Shown piece by piece: positions 1 through 9,200 of a DNA stretch of 64,000 bases. Every line of letters starts with the position of its first letter. Positions within the stretch are counted from its first letter, which is position 1. The notes beneath the pieces were generated by a model. That model ran no database searches. It had not been told where the DNA came from and was given only the letters and a program-made list of their open reading frames with translations. Both the position numbers and the translations under genes were made by a program. The stretch is from Azospirillum lipoferum 4B (GTDB lineage Bacteria; Pseudomonadota; Alphaproteobacteria; Azospirillales; Azospirillaceae). The stretch is taken from assembly GCF_000283655.1 (NCBI RefSeq), contig NC_016586.1, forward strand, positions 139,001 through 203,000, in the 5' to 3' direction.

Positions 1-625
1 TCAGGATGTCACGCGCATGCTGGAGCTTCTCGATGTCCGCCGTCGAAAAATGCAGGTCTTTGGCATTCGATGGGGTGGCCTGCAAACTGTCCAGGGCATG
101 CGCGGCGATCTCCAGCGCCTTTCCGGACAGATAAAGTGTGCGCGACAGCCCGCGAAGGGGGCAGGCGCCAACCTGCGCGCAAAGCGCCCTCACGGCGGCC
201 GATGCACTGGTCACGGCAAGGCTGGGGCCGGATGCGCCCTTCGACGCATCGCTCAACCGTTCGAACGCCGTGGGGAGGCGATCCTTGACGGTCGACGCCG
301 ACAGGCTGATCGCGGTGAACTGCATCCGGCTTCCGGCTGGAAAGGACTGCATCCCCTCGCAGTCGCTCTCGTTCCAGATCGCGCAGATGCAGGGGCCGAC
401 AATCCTGGTTTTTTCGCAGTTGGGCAGCTTGCACAGCAATTCGCTGTTGTCGACGACGACCAGCTTCAACCCTTTGGTGAGAGGTTCCGATTCCCAAGCG
501 GTGGATTGAGCGCAGATGTGGCCGCATGTCAGAGAGACCGTGCCGTCATAGAAGGATGCGACACTGCCGCCGATGGACACCGCTGGACGGATCGTCTTGC
601 CGATTTCGGGCGCTTTCTCAACCAT
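1..625 (-). CDS. pchR: PchR-like AraC-family siderophore regulator, partial (C-terminal HTH beyond window)
   Basis: Reading the minus strand from an ATG at 625 gives an open frame of 208 residues that runs off the window start, so it has no stop here. The visible part is the N-terminal sensing half and the linker. The sequence KLPNCEKTRIVGPCICAIW lies in the middle. The linker segments CPLRGLSRTLYLSGKALEI and STADIEKLQHARDIL match the helix pair that precedes the DNA-binding domain in PchR/YbtA-type regulators. The two AraC helix-turn-helix motifs should lie outside the window. A purine-rich GGGAAAGG precedes the start. The gene is divergent from the pch operon, as pchR is in pseudomonads, and a Fur box lies 79 bases upstream. 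Expected role, by family: transcriptional activator that uses the ferric siderophore as co-inducer. Another AraC regulator of iron uptake is possible, but the genomic position supports PchR. Confidence 0.85.
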   Translation of the reverse strand, partial: MVEKAPEIGKTIRPAVSIGGSVASFYDGTVSLTCGHICAQSTAWESEPLTKGLKLVVVDNSELLCKLPNCEKTRIVGPCICAIWNESDCEGMQSFPAGSRMQFTAISLSASTVKDRLPTAFERLSDASKGASGPSLAVTSASAAVRALCAQVGACPLRGLSRTLYLSGKALEIAAHALDSLQATPSNAKDLHFSTADIEKLQHARDIL

Positions 626-703
626 AAAGCCTTTCCCCACATCCAAAGACACCCATCCAAGGGACGAGGTGCCTCAATCATGTTCATTGCGCATCATATT
701 GCG

Positions 704-722
704 ATTGATAATCATTATCAAT
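704..722. promoter_or_regulatory. Fur box upstream of pchR
   Basis: ATTGATAATCATTATCAAT is a perfect 9-1-9 palindrome centred on base 713. It overlaps the core of the classical Fur consensus (GATAATGATAATCATTATC) almost completely. It lies 79 bases upstream of the pchR start codon, where it would repress the regulator when iron is plentiful. Confidence 0.85.
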
Positions 723-1012
723 TGTAAACTCTTTTCCCAAGCTCGCGTGCCGGTTCCGATGGGAGAAATCCCGTATTTCCATCGGAAAATTCGTCAAAAC
801 ACAATTTTAAGAAAACAAACAACAGAGCACTGTGCGATTTCTTTAAAATCCAGAAAACATTCTACAATATAATCACGAGCTATATGTAAAAACGCCAATC
901 CAACTTCGATAAATCATAAAATGGCAGTCAACCAATGGTGCCATGATGATTCGGAACCATCCTACAGCAAAGGAACCCGCATTCGATCGAAAGAATGAGT
1001 GCGGCAATCTAA

Positions 1013-1031
1013 AATGATAATCATTCTCATT
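1013..1031. promoter_or_regulatory. Fur box upstream of the pch biosynthetic operon
   Basis: AATGATAATCATTCTCATT is a 9-1-9 inverted repeat centred on base 1022 with a single mismatched pair. It matches the Fur consensus core and lies in the AT-rich leader of pchD. With the box at 704-722 it gives iron repression on both divergent transcripts. Confidence 0.8.
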
Positions 1032-1189
1032 TACAAGTGATGCCGATACACAGGGGCTGAAGGCGGAATTGCCTGTATCGAGCGCATTCGCGCCGATCCC
1101 TCCCGGCCCCGCAATGGTCCCGCGCTCTCCGGGTGGGCGGCTTTGCAGATCGCAAGCGGATGCCTTCAATCCAAATCGGAGACGCTGCC

Positions 1190-2851
1190 ATGTCCGCTCC
1201 TGTCACGGCCACGATGCACCCAACTGCGCCGGATTGGCCCCCCGAATTCGTGGAACGCTATGTTTCCGCTGGCTTCTGGAGATCCGAGACCTTCGGCGGG
1301 GTCCTGAAGACCGTGGCCGGGCGGATGGGGGCACAGATCGCGCTGGTCGATGGGGACCGGCGCCTGTCGTTCGAGGAGCTCGACCGTTCCGTCGATGAAC
1401 TGGCCGCCGGATTTGCCGGGTTGGGGCTTGGCAAAGGCGATGTCGTCGTCGTCCAGCTTCCGAACCGCGCGGCGTTCGTCGAGGTCGTCTTCGCCCTGTT
1501 CAGGCTGGGCTCGGTTCCGGTTTTCGCGCTGCCCGCCCACCGATCCGTCGAGATCGGGGCATTCTGCAGCTTCACCGGGGCAAAGGCCTACATCGTGGCC
1601 GATGTCGTCGGCGGCTTCGATTATCGGGAGCTGGCCGCCGACATCCGCGCCCGCGCGCCCTCGCTTGCCCATGTCATCGTCGACGGCGAGCCCGGCCCTT
1701 TCCTGGCGCTCGACGGGTTGCGGCGGCCGCCTGTCGACTTGCCGGCCATCGACGCCGGCGATCTGGCCTGTTTCCAGCTTTCCGGCGGGACGACCGGCAT
1801 TCCCAAGCTGATCGCACGCCGTCATCGCGACTATCTCTATAATGTCAGGGCGAGTGTGGAGGCGTGCGACTTCAACGAACGCACGGTCTACCTCGCCGCT
1901 TTGCCGATGGGGCATAATTTCCCGATGGCGTGCCCCGGCTTCCTGGGCACCCTTCTTGCCGGCGGACGGGTGGTGGTGACGGACCGGCCGACCCCGGACG
2001 TCTGTTTCGACCTCATCGCCCGCGAGAACGTCACCGCCACCGCGCTGGTTCCGCCGTTGGCGATGGTCTGGCTCGATGTGGCGGAGATGACGAAGCCGCA
2101 GGTACCGAGCCTGCGCATTCTGCAGGTCGGCGGCGCCAAGCTCGGCCATGAAGCGGCCCGTCGTGTCGCTCCGGCCCTGGGGTGCAGGCTGCAACAGGTC
2201 TTCGGCATGGCCGAGGGTCTGATCTGCTTCACCGCGCCGGAGGATCCCGACGATGTGGTTCTCAACACCCAAGGCAAGCCGATGTCGACGGCCGACGAAG
2301 TGCGGATCGTCGATGGCGACGGCAACGACGTGCCCGACGGCGTCACCGGGCATTTGCTGACCAGGGGACCTTACACCATACGCGGCTACTTCGGCCTGTC
2401 CGAGCAGAACGCCGCATCCTTCACGCCCGATGGATTTTACCGCAGCGGCGATCTGGTCAGGCGCGTTGCCGGCGGCCAACTCGTCGTCGAGGGACGTGAC
2501 ACCGATCAGATCAATCGTGGTGGCGAGAAGATCGCGGCGGAGGAGGTCGAGAATTTCCTGCTCGGCCATGAGGGCGTGCTCGACGTGGCGGTCGTGGGGT
2601 TGCCGGACGGCTATCTGGGCGAACGTACCTGCGCCTTCGTGCTGCCGCGGTCGTCGCGTCCGACACCGAACGATCTGCGGATGTTCCTCAAGGCCAGCGG
2701 ACTTGCCGCCTTCAAGATTCCGGATCGCTTCGAGTTCCTCGACAGCTTTCCCACGACGGGGGTCGGCAAGATCAGCCGCAAGACGCTGCGCGAGACCCTG
2801 AAGGCGATGCATTCAGGGGCCGGGGCCGCCTCGGCCGCCGCCGCCGAATAG
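1190..2851 (+). CDS. pchD: Salicylate-AMP ligase (siderophore starter unit activation)
   Basis: A 553-residue stand-alone aryl-acid adenylation enzyme of the EntE/DhbE/PchD/YbtE family. It would adenylate salicylate and load it on the aryl carrier domain of the next gene. ATP-binding core SGGTTGIPK is near residue 205, the QVFGMAEG motif near 340, YRSGDLVR near 418, the hinge motif GRDTDQINRGGEKI near 440 and the catalytic lysine motif GKISRK near the end. The pocket motif HNFPMACPG puts Cys248 where DHB-specific enzymes have Ser (DhbE/EntE position 240). Cys at that site is the known signature of salicylate rather than 2,3-dihydroxybenzoate. The start is ATG 1190, preceded by CGGAGA; an in-frame ATG-type start at 1133 lacks a binding site. 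It is first in the operon, and its stop abuts the next ribosome binding site. Confidence 0.93.
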   Translation: MSAPVTATMHPTAPDWPPEFVERYVSAGFWRSETFGGVLKTVAGRMGAQIALVDGDRRLSFEELDRSVDELAAGFAGLGLGKGDVVVVQLPNRAAFVEVVFALFRLGSVPVFALPAHRSVEIGAFCSFTGAKAYIVADVVGGFDYRELAADIRARAPSLAHVIVDGEPGPFLALDGLRRPPVDLPAIDAGDLACFQLSGGTTGIPKLIARRHRDYLYNVRASVEACDFNERTVYLAALPMGHNFPMACPGFLGTLLAGGRVVVTDRPTPDVCFDLIARENVTATALVPPLAMVWLDVAEMTKPQVPSLRILQVGGAKLGHEAARRVAPALGCRLQQVFGMAEGLICFTAPEDPDDVVLNTQGKPMSTADEVRIVDGDGNDVPDGVTGHLLTRGPYTIRGYFGLSEQNAASFTPDGFYRSGDLVRRVAGGQLVVEGRDTDQINRGGEKIAAEEVENFLLGHEGVLDVAVVGLPDGYLGERTCAFVLPRSSRPTPNDLRMFLKASGLAAFKIPDRFEFLDSFPTTGVGKISRKTLRETLKAMHSGAGAASAAAAE

Positions 2852-2859
2852 GAGTGGAT

Positions 2860-5800
2860 ATGACCGCCAGCAACGTCTTGTCCGCCGGGGCGCTGACCGA
2901 CTATGTCGCCGCTCTGATGGACATCCCGCCGCGAGACCTGTTTCCCGATGCCTCCTTGCTGGAGGCGGGCCTGGATTCGATCTCGATCATGCGGATCGCG
3001 GCCTATTTCAAGTCATTCGGGCACAGCGTGAAATTCGACGACCTGATCGCGACGCCGACCATCGGGGCCTGGATGCGCCTGGCTGGTCGGGGCGAAGACG
3101 CCCGGCCCGCCCGCTCTGGACAGGGCGATGCGGCCGCGGCCGACGGCGTCGTCCGGGATGACGGGGAGGCGTTCGATCTGACCCCGGTGCAGCAGGCTTA
3201 CTGGTTCGGCCGGCGCGACGATCAGCCCCTCGGCGGCGTCGGTTGCCATCTGTATCTCGAACTCGACGGCGAGGGTGTCGATCCATCCAGGCTCGACCGG
3301 GCGGTGAAAAGGCTCGCCATCCGCCATCCCATGCTCCGGGCGCGTTTCCTCGACGACGGCCGGCAGCGGATCGGAGATGCCGGTCCGGGCGCCGCGTTGA
3401 CGGTGCATGATTTCAGCCGCCGGCCGGACGGGGGGGCGGGAGCGCTGGCCGAGTTGCGCGACCGGCTGTCGCATCGCCGGTTAGCGGTGGTGGACGGCGA
3501 ACCGTTCGGCGTGCAGCTCTCCCTGCTTCAAGGCGGCAGAACACGGCTCCATTTCGACATCGATCTGCTGGTCGCCGACGTTCTGAGCGTCTCCATCGTT
3601 CTCGGCGATCTGGCGGCGATCTATGGCGGCCGCGAGGATGAATTGCCACCGCTGTCGTTCGACTTCCGGCAGTATCTCGCGCGCATCCGGTCCGAACGCG
3701 CGGCGGACAGCGACATGGCGCGGCGCTACTGGTCGGAACGGCTTCCCTCGCTGCCGGGCGGCCCCCGCCTTCCGCTTCGCCGGGATCCCCGGGAACGGGT
3801 CGCACCCCGTTTCGTGCGCCGCCAGTTCCATCTCGCATCGGCCGACATCGACCGGATCCGTGCGCAGGCCCGGCGGCACGGGGTAACGCTGGCCTGCGTC
3901 CTCGCCACCGCCTATGGCGAGGTGCTGGCCCGCTGGGCCGGGGAGCAGCGCTTCCTCATCAACATCCCCCTGTTCGACCGGCAGGAGATCGATCCGGCAG
4001 TGCGCCACATGGTGGCGGATTTCACCAACCTCGTCCTGCTGGAGGTGGACTTCCAGACCAGGGCCGGCTTTGCCGATCGCGTCAGGGGGATACAGGCGCA
4101 GCTTCATCGCGACATTGCCCAGGGCGATTATTCGGGCGTGGAGGTGCTGCGCGATCTCGCCCGCCACGATCAGGGAGGCGGCCGGACCGCACCCGTCGTG
4201 TTCGCCTGCAATCTCGGCGCGCCCTTCGTTCCGCAGGAGGCTGTCGAGGCCTTCGGACAGGTGTCGTGGATGATCTCGCAGACGCCCCAGGTCTGGCTCG
4301 ACCACCAGACATATCCGACGCCGGACGGGCTGCTGCTGAACTGGGACGCCGTGGAGGATCTGTTCCCGCCCGGTCTTCTCGACGACATGTTCGCCGCCTA
4401 CGAAGGGCTGGTGCGCTCCCTGGCCGGCGGCGACTGGGACAAGCCGGCCAGTCTTCCGTTGCCTGCCGCTCAGGCTGCCGTCCGGACGGCGGTGAACGCC
4501 ACGGCCGCGCCGGTCGAAGCGCGGCAACTGCACGAGGCCTTCTTCGCGCATGCCCTGGCCGGACCCGACTGCGTCGCGCTGATCGCGGGCAATGAGATTC
4601 TCAGCCGCCGCACCCTGGCCGAGCGGGCGTTGCGCATCGCCGGATTGCTGCGCGGCCGGGGGGTGCGGGACGGCGACGTGGTCGGCATCGCCCTGCCGAA
4701 GGGGGCGGACCAGATCGCCGCCGTTCTAGGGGTGGCCGCCGCCGGCGCCACCTATCTTCCGGTGGCCTGGGACCAGCCGGCCGCGCGGACACGGCGCATC
4801 TGTCTGCGGGCCGGGGCCGGGCTGGTTCTGACCCGCGCCGAGAAACTGGATTTCGCGGGCTGGCCTGACGGGGTCACGCCGGTCGACCTGGCCGAGGCCG
4901 CCGGTGTCATGCCGCTTCCGGCACCGGTCAGCGGCGATCCCGAGCGTTCCGCCTACATCATCTTCACCTCCGGTTCGACGGGAGAACCCAAAGGCGTCGA
5001 GGTCAGCCATGCCGCCGCCTGGAACACCGTCGCCTCCATCAACGACCGTCTGGGCGTCGGAAGCGGGGACAGGATCCTGGCACTGTCGGCTCTCGAATTC
5101 GACCTGTCCGTCTACGACATCTTCGGTCCGCTGTCGGCGGGTGGCGCCATCGTCACCATCGACGAGAGCCAGCGCCGCGATCCCGATGCCTGGATCGATC
5201 TCGTCCGGCGGCATCGGGTTACGCTGTGGAACTCGGTGCCGGCTCTGCTGGAGATGACGACGGTCGCGGTGACGGAGGGCAAACAGCTGGCGACGCTGCG
5301 CGCCGCGCTGATCTCGGGCGATTGGATTCCGCTCGATCTTCCCGACCGGCTGCGGCGCGTCTCCGGTCCGGGCGTCCGTTTCGTGGCACTCGGCGGCGCC
5401 ACCGAAGCGGCGATCTGGTCCAACGCCATCGAGGTGACCGAGATTCCGGCCCACTGGCCTTCGATCCCCTACGGTCTGCCGCTGCCCAACCAGCAATTCC
5501 GCGTCGTCGATGCCCAGGGCCGGGATTGCCCGGATCTGGTGCCAGGAGAATTGTGGATCGGCGGCGACGGGCTTGCCCGCGGCTATAAGGGGGCGCCCGA
5601 GCTGACCGCCGAACGCTTCGTCGCCGCCGATGGCGGGCGCTGGTACCGGACCGGCGACCGGGGACGGTACTGGCATGACGGCACGCTGGAGTTTCTCGGC
5701 CGGCTCGACCACCAGATCAAAATCCGCGGGCATCGGATCGAACTGGGCGAGATCGAAGCTGCCCTGGAACGCCACCCCGCCGTCACGCGGGCGGCGGCGG

Positions 5801-6297
5801 CGGTGGTCGGGCACGGACCGGACCGGGCGCTCGGCGCCTGCGTCGCGCTGTCGGCACCGGCCGCCGACAGCGAAATCCTGGCCTTCGCACAGGGACAGCT
5901 TTCGGACCACATGGTGCCGCAACGGCTGGCCTTCGTGGACGCCCTGCCACTCACCGCGAACGGCAAGATCGACCGGACGGCCATCGGGGCATTGTTGGAT
6001 CTCCAGCCACCGCCCGGTGCGGATGGTGGATCGCCCCCCCAGGGGCCTATCGAAACGGCGGTGGCCGCCTTGTGGAACGAGGCCCTGGGCACGACTGCGG
6101 CCCGCCGCGACGACAGCTTCTTCCAGCTCGGCGGAAACAGCCTGCAAGCGGCGAGGCTCGCGGCCGCAATCGCCCGGACCTTCGGCGTTTCGCTTCCTCT
6201 GCGTGCGTTTCTCGGCCGCCCGACGATAGCCGGCGTTGCCGGACTGATTGAACTGGACGCTGCCCGCCTGGGTACCGTCGAAGAAGGAACGGTATGA
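2860..6297 (+). CDS. pchE: NRPS PchE-like: ArCP-Cy-A(Cys)-PCP, no epimerase
   Basis: A 1145-residue nonribosomal peptide synthetase. It has an aryl carrier domain (residues 5-75, phosphopantetheine Ser40 in LLEAGLDSIS). A cyclisation domain follows at about 105-520, with the Cy signature DLLVADVLS replacing the condensation HHxxxDG. Then come an adenylation domain (about 535-1040: IFTSGSTGEPKG, RTGDRGRY, KIRGHRIELGEIE, NGKIDR) and a peptidyl carrier (GGNSLQ, Ser near 1094). Specificity residues FDLSVYD, LWNSVP and ISGDW fit cysteine. It should condense salicyl-S-ArCP with Cys and cyclise it to hydroxyphenyl-thiazoline. P. aeruginosa PchE is about 1440 residues with a methyltransferase-like epimerase inside its A domain; here A8 to A10 is uninterrupted, so that epimerase is absent. 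Start ATG 2860 follows AGGAG by 5 bases; the GTG at 2854 is inside that site. Confidence 0.92.
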   Translation: MTASNVLSAGALTDYVAALMDIPPRDLFPDASLLEAGLDSISIMRIAAYFKSFGHSVKFDDLIATPTIGAWMRLAGRGEDARPARSGQGDAAAADGVVRDDGEAFDLTPVQQAYWFGRRDDQPLGGVGCHLYLELDGEGVDPSRLDRAVKRLAIRHPMLRARFLDDGRQRIGDAGPGAALTVHDFSRRPDGGAGALAELRDRLSHRRLAVVDGEPFGVQLSLLQGGRTRLHFDIDLLVADVLSVSIVLGDLAAIYGGREDELPPLSFDFRQYLARIRSERAADSDMARRYWSERLPSLPGGPRLPLRRDPRERVAPRFVRRQFHLASADIDRIRAQARRHGVTLACVLATAYGEVLARWAGEQRFLINIPLFDRQEIDPAVRHMVADFTNLVLLEVDFQTRAGFADRVRGIQAQLHRDIAQGDYSGVEVLRDLARHDQGGGRTAPVVFACNLGAPFVPQEAVEAFGQVSWMISQTPQVWLDHQTYPTPDGLLLNWDAVEDLFPPGLLDDMFAAYEGLVRSLAGGDWDKPASLPLPAAQAAVRTAVNATAAPVEARQLHEAFFAHALAGPDCVALIAGNEILSRRTLAERALRIAGLLRGRGVRDGDVVGIALPKGADQIAAVLGVAAAGATYLPVAWDQPAARTRRICLRAGAGLVLTRAEKLDFAGWPDGVTPVDLAEAAGVMPLPAPVSGDPERSAYIIFTSGSTGEPKGVEVSHAAAWNTVASINDRLGVGSGDRILALSALEFDLSVYDIFGPLSAGGAIVTIDESQRRDPDAWIDLVRRHRVTLWNSVPALLEMTTVAVTEGKQLATLRAALISGDWIPLDLPDRLRRVSGPGVRFVALGGATEAAIWSNAIEVTEIPAHWPSIPYGLPLPNQQFRVVDAQGRDCPDLVPGELWIGGDGLARGYKGAPELTAERFVAADGGRWYRTGDRGRYWHDGTLEFLGRLDHQIKIRGHRIELGEIEAALERHPAVTRAAAAVVGHGPDRALGACVALSAPAADSEILAFAQGQLSDHMVPQRLAFVDALPLTANGKIDRTAIGALLDLQPPPGADGGSPPQGPIETAVAALWNEALGTTAARRDDSFFQLGGNSLQAARLAAAIARTFGVSLPLRAFLGRPTIAGVAGLIELDAARLGTVEEGTV

Positions 6298-9200
6298 TGA
6301 TCCACCAGCTGGTGATGGAACTGAAGGATGCCGGCGTCGATCTCTGGGAGGAGAATGGGGCCCTGCGCTATCGTGCGCCGGCCGGTGCGATGTCGGCGGA
6401 GCGGCTGGAACGCCTGCGGCAGGGCAAGGCGGCGGTGCTGGACTATCTCGCCGCCAACGACGCCTCGTCCGTCACACCGGACCGCGAACATCTGCATGAG
6501 CCCTTTCCGCTGACCGATCTGCAATCCGCCTATCTGATGGGGCGTGGCGACGCTTTCGACCTGGGCGGCGTCGCCTGCCACGGCTATCTGGAATTCGAGT
6601 TCGCGGCTCTCGACGTGGCCCGGCTGCAAACGGCGTGGCGGAGCCTGATCGCCAGGCACGACATGCTCCGCGCCATCGTCAGCCCCGATGGCAGCCAGCG
6701 GATCCTTGCCGATGTGCCCGCCTATGTGATCGAGGTCACCGACGCGCGGGGACGGGCGGAGGCCGGAAATCCTCCGGCGGTCGAGGGGTTCCGTTCGGCG
6801 CTGTCGCACCGGAAGGCCGCCACCGACCGCTGGCCGCTGATCGAACTCAAGGCAACGCTGGAGGATCGCCGCGCCACGCTGCATGTGTCGATCGATCTGC
6901 TGGTCTGCGATTTCCAGAGCGCGCGGCTGCTTCTCGGCCAATTGAGCGCCGCCTATTTCGACGGTGCGGCCGGATCGCCGCCCGCCATCTCGTTCCGCGA
7001 TCATGTGCTGGCCGAACGCCGGCGCAAGGAGGATGCGCGTTTCCAGCGCGACCAGGGATATTGGCTGCAACGGATCGAGAGCCTGCCGCCGGCGCCGGCG
7101 CTTCCGGCCGGGACGGGCGGCGCGGCTCCCCGCTTTTCCAGAAAATCCTTCGTCCTGCACGAGACGGACTTCCAGGCCCTGGGCGCGCATGCCGGACGCC
7201 ATGACATCGGCGTCTCGCCCGCGCTGTTGACCGCCTATGCCGAGGCGATCGGCCGTTGGTCGGCCCAGAGCGCCTTCACCCTCAGCCTGACGACGGCGCG
7301 GCGGGAAACGGCCCATCCCGAGATCGACGCCGTGGTCGGCGATTTCAGTTCCGTCGAACTGCTGGGCGTGACGCTCGATCCGCAGCGATCCTTCGCCGAA
7401 CAGGCGCGCGCGCTTCAGGAGCAGCTGTGGGCCGATCTCGATCATCCGAATTTCTCGGGCATCGACGTGCTGAGGGAATTGGCCAGACGGCGCGGGCGCG
7501 ATGCGGCGCTGTTCCCGGTCGCCTTCACCAGCGCCATCGCCGGCGGCTCCGAATGCCGGGCCGCTCTTTTCCCGGGGGCGAAGCAGAGCTTCGGCATCAC
7601 CCAGACCCCGCAGGTGGCGATCGATTGCCAGATCGGCCCGGGCGAGGAGGGGCTGACCGTCAATTGGGACATCCGTGACGGCGCCGTTCCCGACGACGTC
7701 ATCCAGCCGATGTTCGAGGCGTTCGAGGCGCTGGTGCGCTCCCTCTGCCGCGACGCGACGGCTTGGACCGCGCCGGCCGCCATCGATCTGCCGTCCGACC
7801 AGCGGGTACGGCGGGCCGGGGTGAACGGCGTGACCCGGCCGCTGCCGACCGGGCTGCTGCAGGATCCGTTGTTCGAGCAGGCGGCGAAAGCTCCCGAACG
7901 CATCGCGGTCATCGACCTCCAGCACACCGACCGGGGGCCGGTGCAGCGTGAGATCACCTATGGCGAATTGGCCGGCCGGGCCGACGCCGTGGCGGCCACC
8001 CTGAGGCGGAGCGGCTGCGCCCCCGGCGATCTGGTGGCCGTCGCGATGGACAAGGGCATCGACCAGATCGTCGCCGTGCTCGGCGTGCTGCGGGCGGGAG
8101 CGGCTTATCTTCCGCTCGATCTCGGCCAGCCGCGGGCGCGCCGGGACGTCATTCTGACCGCCGCCTCCGTCACCCATATGCTGACCCACAGCGATATCGC
8201 CCTGCGGCTGGAACCGCCGATGACGGTGGACCATGTGATCGCGGTGGACCGGATCGAGACCACCGGGCATGACGGCGCCGTCACCGATCTCGCCGCCGTC
8301 ACCGATCTCGCCTATGTGATTTTCACCTCGGGTTCGACGGGCACGCCCAAGGGGGTGATGATCGACCATCGGGGGGCCAGGAACACCATCGACGACATCA
8401 ACGAACGTTTCGCCGTCGGCGCGGCGGATCGGGTGTTCGGGCTGGCGAATCTCGGGTTCGACCTCTCGGTTTTCGACATTTTCGGCGTGCTCGGCGCGGG
8501 CGGAACGCTGGTTCTGCCCGATCCGTCGAGGCGTAGCGATCCATCGCACTGGGCGGAACGGCTGACGGCCTGCGGGGTCACGCTGTGGAACTCGGTTCCG
8601 GCCCAATTGGAGATGCTGACCGACTATCTGCGCGGCGAACCCGGCCACCGGCCGCGAAGCCTGCGGCTGGCGATGCTGTCGGGTGATTGGATTCCGGTTT
8701 CCCTACCGGCGCGCATCCGCCATTTCCTGCCCGATCTGGAGCTGATCGGCCTGGGCGGTGCGACGGAAGCGTCGATCTGGTCGATCTTCCACCGGATCGG
8801 GACGGTGCCGCCGGAGTGGAAAAGCATTCCCTATGGCAAGCCGCTTGCCAACCAGACCTTCCACATCCTCGACGAGGCCCTGCGCCCCTGTCCCGATCAG
8901 GTCGCTGGAGAGCTTTACATCGGCGGCCACGGTCTGGCGCTGGGTTATCTCGGCGACCGGGAGAAGACCGACGAACGCTTCTTCCGCCACCCGCTGACCG
9001 GCGAGCGCCTGTATCGGACGGGCGACTTCGGGCGCTACCTGTCCGATGGCAGCATAGAATTCCTCGGCAGGCAGGATCTTCAGGTGAAGATCCGCGGGCA
9101 TCGGATCGAGATCGCCGAAGTCGAGGCGGCGCTGGCCGATCATCCCGATGTGGCCGGTGCCGCGGTGCTGGTGCAGGGGGAGGACAACCGCGACCGGCGC

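Larger units (their letters stand above)
626..1189. promoter_or_regulatory. Divergent pchR / pchD control region
   Basis: This 564-base stretch has no convincing gene. It is clearly more AT-rich than its flanks, especially from 690 to 1035. It carries one Fur-box-like palindrome near each divergent gene, at 704-722 and 1013-1031. The pchD Fur box lies about 160 bases before the pchD start, leaving a long leader (1032-1189) of unknown role. Short ORFs here lack codon bias and a ribosome binding site. Confidence 0.75.

Noticed and set aside
1166-2812. 548-residue open frame antisense to pchD
   Set aside because: GC-rich third positions of the real gene keep the opposite frame open; the product is Arg/Gly/Asp-rich low-complexity sequence and matches no family.
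5583-8648. 1021-residue antisense open frame across pchE and pchF
   Set aside because: Antisense shadow of two well-supported NRPS genes; it has no motif and no ribosome binding site.
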